NCBI RefSeq assembly: GCF_031846415.1
Contig: NZ_JAVRHT010000053.1
Location: forward strand, 1 to 16,497
Direction of reading: 5' to 3'
DNA: 16,497 nt
From: Rubrivirga litoralis
Lineage (GTDB): Bacteria; Bacteroidota; Rhodothermia; Rhodothermales; Rubricoccaceae
Part shown: one piece after another, positions 7,080 through 13,892 of the stretch
How the letters are laid out: each line of letters starts with the position of its first letter
Numbering within the stretch: the first letter of the stretch is position 1
Program-made: the position numbers and the translations under genes
The notes under the pieces: generated by a model
What the model saw: the letters and a program-made list of their open reading frames with translations, nothing else
Told to the model about the DNA's origin: nothing
The model's database searches: none

Positions 7080-9272
7080 CTACTCGCTCTCGAGCGCCGC
7101 CTCCTCGGGGTGCCCGTTGTGGACGAGCAGCGTGGTCCCGGCCGCCGCGACGAGCGCGTTCAGGCCCTCGCCGTAGCCGTCGTCGTCCGGCCGCGGCATC
7201 CCGAGCACGGTGAGGTCGGCGCTCCGGCTGTGCTCGGCGAGCACGTCGGTAAACGGACGGTCGGGGTCCGTGCGCACGACGACCTCGACCTCGGCCTCGA
7301 CGCGGACCGCTTCGAGGAGCGCCTCGGTGTCGGCGCGGACGCCGTCGGCGGCCTCGGGCCGCCCGACCATGCGGAGCACGCGGAGCGCGGCCCCGTCCCA
7401 GTCGCGGTGGCGGACGGCGAGGTGGGCCAGGAGCAGCATGAGGTCGCCGTTCCCACCCCGCCCGCCCCACCACACGTGGACCTCGCGGCGCTGCCCGAAC
7501 CCCCGCTCGGCGTCGACGTGGAGGAACAGGGTCGACTTGGCGAGGTCGGCAAAGTCGCGGAGCAGCCGCATCTGGAGCGCCCGCCCGTCGGCCGTCCGGC
7601 TCCACCCCAGGACGACCGTGTTCGACTCGAGCCGGCCGATCCCGTGGGCCTGCGCGACCGCCACGGCGCCGGCCCGAAAGTCGGAGACGATCTGGGCCTC
7701 GGCGAACGCGGCCATCCGGTGCTCGCGGATGTAGTCGCGGATCCGGTCCTGGGCCTTCTCGCGGAGGGCGGGGCGGCCGCGGTCCTCCACCCCGCCCGTG
7801 ATGAGCTGGCTGAACGTGACCACGCCGCGGCCCAGGCTCAGCCAGTCGGCCAGCGCGACGAGGTGCTCGCGGTTGTGGGGCTGCCCGGTGAACACCATGA
7901 GGTTGGGGCGCCAGTTGCGGGCGCCGCCGGCGTCGCGGCGCTCCAGCTTGAGCAGCGCGAACCGGGCCAAGGACGTCCACACCCCGCTCCGCACGTCGCC
8001 CCAGGTGTCCACCGTCTCCCGGCGGCGGAGCGCGAAGTAGATCCCGTACGTGACCACGATCGCCGCGACGGTCGCCGGGGCGTTGATGAGGAACATGGCC
8101 CCGTAGCACCCGAGCGCGCCTAGCGCCGGCACGAAGGCGCGGACCGCGAACGTGGGCCGGAAGCTCGGGTTGCCGACCGCCTTCTCGATGGCGGCCACGA
8201 GGTTGACCATCCCGTACGTGTTCAGGAAGAACATCGTGATGACCGGGGCGACCACGTCGAGGTCGCCCGCCCAGATCACGCCGACCGCCACGAGGCCAGT
8301 GATGAGGACGGCCGCGCGGGGCTCGGTCGGGCTCCCCATCTGCGAGGCCATCCACCGCGGGACCACGCGGTCGCCGGCGACGGCCTGGAGCGTCCGCGGC
8401 GCCGCGAGCACGCTGCCCAGCGCGCTCGACAGCGTCGACGCTGCCACGCCGGCCAGGATGAGGATGGGGACCGCCGAGATGTCGGCCATCGCGCCCGTGT
8501 TCTCGACCAGCTCGGTCGCCGTAAAGTGCGTCGCGAACCAGATGGCCGCCAGCACATAGACCACGAACGTGACGCCGATGGACAGGATGGTCCCGCGCGG
8601 GATGCTCTTCGACGGCTCCTTGAGGTCGCCCGAGAGCGAGATGCCGACCTCGATGCCCGTGACCGCCGGGAAGAACACGGCGAACACGACCCAGAACGTC
8701 ACGCCGTCCGTGTAGGCGCCGGCCGTCGCCGGCGCCGAGATGTCGCCCCAGCCGCCGGCGAAGAACGAGACGATGGCGGCGACGAGGATGGCCAGGATCC
8801 CGAACTGGATCTTCAGCGCGAAGTCGGCCCCGACGTAGGCCACGACGACGAACAGCAGGGCCACGCCCGTCGCCAGCAGCTGCGGGTCCAGCCCGCCCAT
8901 GAACGGGACGGCCGCCATCGCCTCGACGAACCCGATGATGTAGAACGCGACCGAGATCGCCTGCGACAGGTAGAGCGGGATCCCGATGGCCCCGCCGATC
9001 TCGAGCCCGAGCGAGCGCGAGATGAGGAAGTAGTTGCCCCCGGCCTTGACGTTCATGCTCGTCGCGATCGACGAGAGCGAGAGGCCGGTGAGGAACGAGA
9101 TCGCGTTCGCCAGCACGATGATGGCGAGCGCGCCGATGAGCCCGGCCTGCCCGACGACCCACCCCGTCCGCAGGAAGAGGATGATGCCGAGGATCGTGAG
9201 GACGTTGGGCGTAAAGACGCCTGCGAACGTGCCGAAGCGGCCTGCGGCCGGAGGAGCCGAGCGATCTGCCAT
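7080..9272 (-). CDS. Prokaryotic cation-chloride cotransporter (SLC12/CCC family)
   Basis: This 730-residue protein has an APC-fold membrane half (about residues 13-430, roughly twelve helices) and a soluble C-terminal half. TM1 contains GVFTPNVLTILGIILFLR followed by WVVGQAG (residues 18-44), which is the SLC12 signature. TM6 and the following loop carry FFPAVTGIEVG (200-210) and SGDLKEPSKSIPRG, equivalent to the SGDLKDP loop of animal Na-K-Cl cotransporters. The C-terminal part (NLMVFTGQPHNREHLVALAD, then VVTFSQ..., and a final ADLTVLGMP...TTLLVHNG) fits the SLC12 regulatory domain with its universal-stress-like fold. Likely role: electroneutral chloride-coupled Na+ and/or K+ transport for osmotic balance; ion choice is not certain. 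In TM1, Thr stands where animal NKCC/NCC have Asn (LNIWG versus LTILG). A GTAC element sits 30 nt before the ATG. No Shine-Dalgarno. Confidence 0.88.
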   Translation of the reverse strand: MADRSAPPAAGRFGTFAGVFTPNVLTILGIILFLRTGWVVGQAGLIGALAIIVLANAISFLTGLSLSSIATSMNVKAGGNYFLISRSLGLEIGGAIGIPLYLSQAISVAFYIIGFVEAMAAVPFMGGLDPQLLATGVALLFVVVAYVGADFALKIQFGILAILVAAIVSFFAGGWGDISAPATAGAYTDGVTFWVVFAVFFPAVTGIEVGISLSGDLKEPSKSIPRGTILSIGVTFVVYVLAAIWFATHFTATELVENTGAMADISAVPILILAGVAASTLSSALGSVLAAPRTLQAVAGDRVVPRWMASQMGSPTEPRAAVLITGLVAVGVIWAGDLDVVAPVITMFFLNTYGMVNLVAAIEKAVGNPSFRPTFAVRAFVPALGALGCYGAMFLINAPATVAAIVVTYGIYFALRRRETVDTWGDVRSGVWTSLARFALLKLERRDAGGARNWRPNLMVFTGQPHNREHLVALADWLSLGRGVVTFSQLITGGVEDRGRPALREKAQDRIRDYIREHRMAAFAEAQIVSDFRAGAVAVAQAHGIGRLESNTVVLGWSRTADGRALQMRLLRDFADLAKSTLFLHVDAERGFGQRREVHVWWGGRGGNGDLMLLLAHLAVRHRDWDGAALRVLRMVGRPEAADGVRADTEALLEAVRVEAEVEVVVRTDPDRPFTDVLAEHSRSADLTVLGMPRPDDDGYGEGLNALVAAAGTTLLVHNGHPEEAALESE

Positions 9273-9290
9273 CAGTTGGGGGAGAGCCGG

Positions 9291-9310
9291 CGCGCATGGT
9301 ACCGCCGCCC
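9291..9310 (-). promoter_or_regulatory. GC-box plus GGTACCATGCGCG promoter-like element before the transporter
   Basis: On the - strand a GC-box (GGGCGGGGCGG) runs directly into GGTACCATGCGCG; GTAC starts at 9302, 30 nt before the ATG at 9272. TACCAT fits four of six positions of a bacterial -10 box. Nearly the same string, GGTACGCTGCGCG, occurs at the same distance before the glycine-zipper lipoprotein gene. Confidence 0.4.
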
Positions 9311-9545
9311 CGCCCCGCCCGCGACCCTTGGGCGGGGTGGGCGACGCGCCCCGCCCCGGGAGCTCCCCCCGTCCGTGCGCCCATCGCGCCGGCTCCGCCG
9401 TCTCTCAACGGGCGCGCGGACTGTCCCCCTCACGTGTACGGCCAAAGGCCGCCGCCCCGCCCGTACAAAGCGAGGGCGGGGCGGCCCGCCGTGGAGCCGC
9501 CCCGCCCGGAGCGAACCCCGCCCGCGTGCGCGGGCGGGGTGGTCT
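9303..9545. repeat. Cluster of alternating GC-box arms
   Basis: In the 277-bp gap between malate dehydrogenase and the transporter, GC-boxes in both orientations alternate at least nine times. They can pair in several ways. One perfect pair is GCCGCCCCGCCC (9451-9462) with its reverse complement at 9474-9485, separated by 11 nt; the 9474-9485 arm can also pair with another copy at 9496-9507. No protein-coding signal is present. Terminator, nucleoid-binding or recombination roles are all possible. Confidence 0.6.
9515..9540 (-). terminator. 12-bp perfect GC hairpin after malate dehydrogenase
   Basis: ACCCCGCCCGCG (9515-9526) is followed, after TG, by its exact reverse complement at 9529-9540; a realistic fold has a four-base loop. 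It begins 10 nt beyond the malate dehydrogenase stop on the - strand, where a terminator is expected. No T-tract follows, so rho-independent termination is not certain; it could instead protect the mRNA 3' end. Confidence 0.4.
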
Positions 9546-9549
9546 GGAG

Positions 9550-10485
9550 CTACGCCTGCGCCTTCAGGTTCTCGTACGCCCCGATCACCTCGCGGACGTG
9601 CTCGCCCGAGGCCTTCATGTCGGCGGTCTCCTTGTCGTTCAGGTCGAGCTCGACGATCTCCTCGACGCCGCCCCGCCCGAGCTTGACCGGCACGCCGATG
9701 AACATGTCTTCGAGCCCGTACTGGCCCGTCACCCAGGCCGCGCACGGGAGGACGCGCTTCGAGTCCTTGACGATGGCCTCGACCATCTCGGCCGCGCCGG
9801 CGCCCGGCGCGTACCACGCGCTCGTGCCCATGAGCCCGACGATCTCGCCGCCGCCCTTCTTGGTGCGCGTGATGATCTCGTCCAGCCGCGCCTCGTCGAT
9901 GAGGTCGGTCACGGGCTGCGAGCCCACGGTCGTGAACCGCGGGAGCGGCGTCATCGAGTCGCCGTGGCCGCCGAGGAGCATGGCGTTGATGTCGCGGACC
10001 GACACGCCGAGCTCCATCTTCAGGAACGCCCGGTAGCGCGCCGTGTCGAGGATGCCGGCCATGCCCATCACGCGCTGCGACGGGAAGCCGGACTCCATGT
10101 ACGCCACGTACGTCATGACGTCGAGCGGGTTGGAGACGACGATGATCGTCGTGTCCGGGCTCTGGTCGACGACGCTCCGCGTGACGGACGAGACGATCTC
10201 GGCGTTCTTGGCGAGCAGGTCGTCGCGGCTCATGCCCGGCTTGCGCGGGAGGCCGGCCGTGATGACGGTGACGTCGGAGCCCTTCGTGATCGCGTAGTCC
10301 GCCCCGCCCTCGATGACGGTGTCGAACCCGTGGATGGGGGCGGCCTCCATGAGGTCGAGGGCCTTGCCCTGCGCCACGCCCTCGTTGATGTCGACGAGGG
10401 CGATGTTCTGGACGATGTCCATTCGGGCGACGCACTCGGCGACGGTCGCGCCGACGTTTCCGGCGCCTACAACAGTGAGCTTCAT
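9550..10485 (-). CDS. mdh: Malate dehydrogenase, NAD-dependent (LDH-like type)
   Basis: The 311-residue product has the Rossmann loop GAGNVG (7-12) and Asp32 at the end of the second strand, which favours NAD over NADP. The substrate loop AGLPRKPGMSR has Arg81 (malate-specific; lactate dehydrogenases have Gln here) and Arg87. NPLD is at 119-122, Asp147 and Arg150 are in ILDTARYR, and the catalytic His174 is in GGHGDSM. Length and motifs are those of the tetrameric LDH-like bacterial malate dehydrogenases, which interconvert malate and oxaloacetate in the TCA cycle in the cytoplasm. The gene is preceded by a pyrimidine-rich leader without Shine-Dalgarno and by an AT-containing CATATTGAC about 74 nt upstream that could be promoter sequence. 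It is transcribed away from the alkaline phosphatase gene. A strong hairpin follows the stop. Confidence 0.97.
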   Translation of the reverse strand: MKLTVVGAGNVGATVAECVARMDIVQNIALVDINEGVAQGKALDLMEAAPIHGFDTVIEGGADYAITKGSDVTVITAGLPRKPGMSRDDLLAKNAEIVSSVTRSVVDQSPDTTIIVVSNPLDVMTYVAYMESGFPSQRVMGMAGILDTARYRAFLKMELGVSVRDINAMLLGGHGDSMTPLPRFTTVGSQPVTDLIDEARLDEIITRTKKGGGEIVGLMGTSAWYAPGAGAAEMVEAIVKDSKRVLPCAAWVTGQYGLEDMFIGVPVKLGRGGVEEIVELDLNDKETADMKASGEHVREVIGAYENLKAQA

Positions 10486-10649
10486 GGGGAGGGGGATCTG
10501 TGAGGGGAAAGGCGTGGGACGCGGGCGGGGCGCCCGGCGTTCGCCCGCGCCGTCAATATGGGGGCGGGGAGGGCGGGGCGGCGCCCCCGCGGGCCTCGGA
10601 TTCCGGGCGAAGACGGCCGCCGCCGCCGACGCGCGAGACGGGGGCGGGG

Positions 10650-10670
10650 CGGCGTTCGTACGCTGCCCCC
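10650..10670 (+). promoter_or_regulatory. GC-box plus GTACGCTGC promoter-like element before alkaline phosphatase
   Basis: GGGCGGGGCGG is followed by GTTC and GTACGCTGC (10658-10666); GTAC begins 31 nt before the ATG at 10689. The same GTACGCTGC nonamer lies 30 nt before the lipoprotein gene at 13279. No AT-rich -35 hexamer is present; the GC-box occupies that region. Confidence 0.4.
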
Positions 10671-10688
10671 GGACCCCGCCCCCGCCCT

Positions 10689-12065
10689 ATGCCGACCGCT
10701 CCCCGCCCCGCCCGCTCCCTGCTGCCCCTCGCCGCAGCGCTCGCCCTCCTCGCCGCCCCGCCCGCCACGGCGCAGGACCTCCCGGACGCGCCTTCGGCCC
10801 GGCCGGTCGCGCTCGACGCGAGCCGCCCCACCCCGGCCGGGCAGCCCCGAAACGTGGTGCTCATGATCGCCGACGGGTTCGGCCCGGCCTCGGCCACGCT
10901 GGGGCGCGCGGCGAAGGGCGCCCCGCTCGCGCTCGACAGCGTCCTCGTGGGGACCGCCGAGACGTCGGCGACGGACAGCCGCGTGACCGACTCGGCGGCC
11001 GGCGCGACGGCCTACTCGTGCGGGATCAAGACGTACAACGGCGCGATCGCCGTCGACGCCGACGGCGCCCCGTGCCGGACGCTCCTCGAAGCCGCCGAGG
11101 ACCGCGGCATGGCCACGGGCCTCGTCGCGACCAGCCGGATCACGCACGCCACGCCGGCCTCGTTCGCCGCCCACGTCGCGCGCCGGAGCGAGGAGCCCGA
11201 GATCGCCCGCCAGATGGCGGCGTCGGGCGTCGACCTCCTGTTCGGCGGCGGCCGCCGGTTCTTTACCGCCCCGCCCGAGGGCGCCGCGGCGCCGGCCGGC
11301 GCCTGGGGCGGGGCGGGGGGCACGCTCGCGACCGACCGCTCGGGCTACGACGCCATCGATCGGCTCCCGGCCGCGGCCCTCCTCGCCGACTCGCACCTGG
11401 CCTACGAGATCGACCGCGACGAGACCGACCAGCCGGCGCTGGCGGACATGGCCGTGAAGGCGCTCGACCTGCTCGCGGCGTCGCCCGACGGCGAGGAGCG
11501 CGGGTTCTTCCTCCTCGTCGAGGGCAGCCGGATCGACCACGCTGCCCACGGCAACGACCCGGCCGCGCACCTGGGCGACATCCTCGCCTACGACGACGCC
11601 GTCGCCGCCGTGCTCGCGTGGGCCGCCCGCGACGGGAACACGCTCGTGGTCTCGACGGCCGACCACGAGACGGGCGGGCTCACGCTGGGCCGCGACGGCG
11701 TCTACGTCTGGGACCCCGCCCCGCTCCTGGCCGCGACCGCCAGCTTCGAGCGGATGCGCGAGCGCGTGGCCGACGGCGAAGACGCCGCCGCCGTTTTGGA
11801 AGAGGGCACCGGCGCCCCGCTCCCCGAGGGCGCCGCCGACGCCGCGCGCGGGGCCGTCCGTGCCGAGGACACCGCGGCGCTCGCCGCGCTCGTCACCACG
11901 ATCGAGTCCGAGCCGGCCGGCGTCGCGTGGACGACCAGCGGCCACACGGCCGTCGACGTGAACGTCTACGCCTGGGGGCCGGGGGCGGGGCGGTTCCGCG
12001 GGGCCATGGGCAACGACGCCGCTGGCCGGGCGCTGTTCGAGGCGCTCGGACTAGACCGCGAGTAG
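10689..12065 (+). CDS. phoA: Alkaline phosphatase, periplasmic (PhoA family)
   Basis: The 458-residue preprotein has a signal peptide with probable cleavage after ATA at residue 28. The alkaline phosphatase metal and catalytic residues are all visible: Asp62 in MIADGFGP, the nucleophile Ser102 in VTDSAAGATAYSCG, Glu278, Asp283 and His287 in EGSRIDHAAHGND, Asp325 and His326 in TADHETGGL, and His419 in TSGHTAVDV. The enzyme hydrolyses phosphate monoesters outside the inner membrane with two zinc and one magnesium ion in the family model. The start at 10689 is chosen because it gives a proper signal peptide; the frame is open further up only through GC-box DNA. A GC-box encodes GGAGG in a surface-loop-like stretch (11306-11313). 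No Pho box was recognised upstream, so phosphate regulation is not shown. Confidence 0.95.
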   Translation: MPTAPRPARSLLPLAAALALLAAPPATAQDLPDAPSARPVALDASRPTPAGQPRNVVLMIADGFGPASATLGRAAKGAPLALDSVLVGTAETSATDSRVTDSAAGATAYSCGIKTYNGAIAVDADGAPCRTLLEAAEDRGMATGLVATSRITHATPASFAAHVARRSEEPEIARQMAASGVDLLFGGGRRFFTAPPEGAAAPAGAWGGAGGTLATDRSGYDAIDRLPAAALLADSHLAYEIDRDETDQPALADMAVKALDLLAASPDGEERGFFLLVEGSRIDHAAHGNDPAAHLGDILAYDDAVAAVLAWAARDGNTLVVSTADHETGGLTLGRDGVYVWDPAPLLAATASFERMRERVADGEDAAAVLEEGTGAPLPEGAADAARGAVRAEDTAALAALVTTIESEPAGVAWTTSGHTAVDVNVYAWGPGAGRFRGAMGNDAAGRALFEALGLDRE

Positions 12066-12079
12066 GCGCCCGGGCGGGG

Positions 12080-12105
12080 CGGGCGCGTGAAGATTGGCGC
12101 GCCCG
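12080..12105 (+). terminator. GC-rich hairpin after alkaline phosphatase
   Basis: CGGGCGCG (12080-12087) pairs with CGCGCCCG (12098-12105) across a 10-nt loop, 15 nt after the phosphatase stop. A longer alternative pairs GCGCCCGGGCG (12066-12076) with its reverse complement at 12100-12110. No T-tract follows. The arrangement suggests a termination or 3'-end structure, and it argues against translation starting at the GTG at 12087, which straddles the stem and loop. Confidence 0.4.
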
Positions 12106-12182
12106 GGCGCGGCCTGACACCGCCGGGCGGGGTGGGCGTTGAGGGCGGCCGCCCCGCCCTCCGGTCTTCTCCCGCCCCGCCC

Positions 12183-13121
12183 GTGCTGCCCGACGTCCTC
12201 GCCCTCGTAGGTGGCCTCGCGCTGCTCGTCGCCGCCGCGAGCGCCCTCGTCCGCGGCGCCGCCGCGCTCGCGCTCCGGCTCGGGCTCACGCCGCTCGTCG
12301 TCGGGCTGACCGTCGTCGCGTTCGGGACGAGCGCGCCCGAGCTGGTCGTGAGCGTGCAGGCGGCGCTCGCCGGGGCCGGCGGGATCGCCGTCGGGAACGT
12401 GGTCGGGTCGAACGTGGCGAACATCGGGCTCATCCTGGCCGTCGCCGTCCTGGTCCGCCCCATCGCGTCGGACCCGGCGCTGCTCCGGCGCGACCTCCCC
12501 GCCCTCGTGGCGGCCACGGCGCTCGCGGTCGCGCTGCTGTGGGACCGCGCGCTGGGGCGGGGCGAGGGGACCATGCTCCTCGTCGGGCTCGTGGCCTACC
12601 TCGTGTGGAGCGTCCGCACGGCGCGGCGAGAGCAGGCGGCTGTCGAGCTTCCGGTCGCGGCGCCGGCCGGGCCGGCGTGGCGCGACGCGCTGTTCGTCGT
12701 GGCCGGCTTGGGCGGGTTGGTCTGGGGCGCCGACCTGTTCGTGGGCGGGGCGGTCCGGCTCGCCGAGGCGGCCGGCGTCTCGAACGCGGTCATCGGGCTG
12801 ACGGTCGTGGCCGTGGGGACGAGCCTGCCGGAGCTGGCGACGACGGTCGTGGCCGCGGCGCGCGGCGAGGGCGAGATCGCGGCGGGGAGTGTGGTCGGGT
12901 CGAACCTGTTCAACCTGCTCGGCATCCTCGGCGTGGGCGCGCTCGTGGAGCCGCTCGTCGCCCCGGGCCTCCGCCCGGTCGACCTCGCGGTAATGGCCGC
13001 GTTCACGGTCGCACTCGTCCCGATGATGCTCAGCGGGCGCCGGCTCGTCCGCGCCGAGTCGGGCGTGCTGCTGGCGGGGTACGTCGGCTACATGGCGTTC
13101 CTCCTGCTCCAGCCGGTCTGA
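12183..13121 (+). CDS. CaCA-family sodium/calcium exchanger (YrbG-like)
   Basis: This is a membrane protein of 312 residues from the GTG at 12183, with two inverted halves of about five helices each. Each half carries an alpha-repeat with the ion-binding core: GLTVVAFGTSAPELVVS...NVVGSNVANIGLIL in the first and GLTVVAVGTSLPELATT...SVVGSNLFNLLGILG in the second. The acidic Glu in SAPEL and SLPEL and the Asn in GSN(V/L)xN are the known cation ligands of the family. A hydrophilic loop (about nt 12600-12680) separates the halves. The likely reaction is extrusion of Ca2+ in exchange for Na+ or H+ at the inner membrane. The longer frame from 12087 adds 32 residues that include GC-box translations and a hairpin region; the family normally begins within a few residues of the first helix, so 12183 is preferred. 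Confidence 0.92.
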   Translation: MLPDVLALVGGLALLVAAASALVRGAAALALRLGLTPLVVGLTVVAFGTSAPELVVSVQAALAGAGGIAVGNVVGSNVANIGLILAVAVLVRPIASDPALLRRDLPALVAATALAVALLWDRALGRGEGTMLLVGLVAYLVWSVRTARREQAAVELPVAAPAGPAWRDALFVVAGLGGLVWGADLFVGGAVRLAEAAGVSNAVIGLTVVAVGTSLPELATTVVAAARGEGEIAAGSVVGSNLFNLLGILGVGALVEPLVAPGLRPVDLAVMAAFTVALVPMMLSGRRLVRAESGVLLAGYVGYMAFLLLQPV

Positions 13122-13248
13122 CCGCCCCGTCCACGGTCGGGTCGGGGCGGTCTGCAACGGGCGGGGCAGCGGCGTTGCTACAGGGGGCGCCACGGTTGGG
13201 GCGGGGTGGCGTAGTCCGTCTGCACCACGCGGGCGGGGCGGGCCGGCG

Positions 13249-13257
13249 GTACGCTGC
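13249..13257 (+). promoter_or_regulatory. GTACGCTGC promoter-like element before the glycine-zipper lipoprotein
   Basis: GTACGCTGC starts 30 nt before the ATG at 13279 and follows a GC-box (13230-13240) by about 8 nt. It is identical to the nonamer before alkaline phosphatase and close to the one before the cotransporter. Confidence 0.4.
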
Positions 13258-13278
13258 GCGCGTTCTATCACCCCGCCC

Positions 13279-13875
13279 ATGACCCGGACCCTCTCGCTTG
13301 CCGCCGCGCTGGCACTTCTCGCGGGATGCGCCTCGACGCGGCCCGCCCCGCTCACGTCGTCCGAGGGGCGGGCCGAGGTCAACGCCCGCGCTGCGGGACG
13401 CGTCGCCACCGTCCGCCTCGGTGGCGAGAGGCCGCGCGAGGTCCGCGCCCTCCGCGTCGGCCCCGACACGACGATCTGGGTCGACCGCCTGACAGGGGAG
13501 GCGGGCGCCGCGCCGACGGCCGCCCTGTCGTCCGTGTCGGTCGAACGGAGCGGGGCGGGGGGGCGGCTCCTGAAAGGGGCGGCCATCGGCGCCGGAGTCG
13601 GCGGTCTCCTCGGCGCCGTCTACGGGGCCACAGACGGCGGGGGATGGGTCTCGTTCACGCCCGTCCAGGCCGGAGCCGCCTTCGCTGTGAGCGGCGCCGT
13701 CTACGGCACGCTCGTCGGTCTCGTCGCCGGCCGCCGCGACGTCTACCGCCCCGCCCCGCCCGAGGCCGTCGTAGCCGCCTCGTGCGGCGGCCTCCCGCTC
13801 GCCTGCGCCGCCCCGCCCCGGCGGCCGGTGCCCGGGGCGGGGTGGACCCAGCGCTCCGATCCACCGACCCGCTGA
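13279..13875 (+). CDS. Glycine-zipper lipoprotein, unknown function
   Basis: The 198-residue precursor has a classical lipoprotein signal peptide ending in LLAGC (Cys17). Residues 40-90 read like a small beta-barrel segment (VATVRLGG, ALRVGPDTTIWVDRLTG, ALSSVSVER), the pattern seen in bacterial lipoproteins where a strand-rich domain precedes a glycine zipper. Two glycine/alanine-rich hydrophobic stretches follow at about 97-118 (LLKGAAIGAGVGGLLGAVYG) and 131-151 (AGAAFAVSGAVYGTLVGLVAG), able to insert in or lie on the membrane. The C-terminus contains GC-box-encoded PAPP and APPRRP segments and ends with half of a short tandem repeat. No specific family is recognised. The gene converges on hrpB with a 17-bp gap. 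Confidence 0.7.
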   Translation: MTRTLSLAAALALLAGCASTRPAPLTSSEGRAEVNARAAGRVATVRLGGERPREVRALRVGPDTTIWVDRLTGEAGAAPTAALSSVSVERSGAGGRLLKGAAIGAGVGGLLGAVYGATDGGGWVSFTPVQAGAAFAVSGAVYGTLVGLVAGRRDVYRPAPPEAVVAASCGGLPLACAAPPRRPVPGAGWTQRSDPPTR

Positions 13876-13886
13876 TCCACCGACCC
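13858..13886. repeat. Direct repeat GATCCACCGACCC, two copies
   Basis: Two perfect 13-bp copies (13858-13870 and 13874-13886), 16 bp apart, span the end of the lipoprotein gene and the gap before the hrpB stop. A third partial ACCCACCG follows. This looks like a local duplication at a gene end. Confidence 0.6.
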
Positions 13887-13892
13887 ACCGGC

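Noticed and set aside
6919..9408. Long - strand frame upstream of and continuous with the fructokinase, giving a 1128-residue fusion
   Set aside because: The upstream 830 residues are Arg/Gly/Pro-rich low-complexity sequence overlapping the well-supported cotransporter in another frame; the fructokinase has its own ATG at 6918.
9303..9545. CRISPR-like array
   Set aside because: The arms are short, GC-only, of both orientations and irregularly spaced, with no constant-length unique spacers and no cas genes.
6022..10485. A single - strand operon from mdh through the acyltransferase
   Set aside because: The genes are separated by 100-280 bp with hairpins and individual promoter-like elements, and their functions are not linked.
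12051..13586. - strand frame of 511 residues opposite the CaCA exchanger
   Set aside because: Charged low-complexity translation antisense to a clear exchanger with two alpha-repeats.
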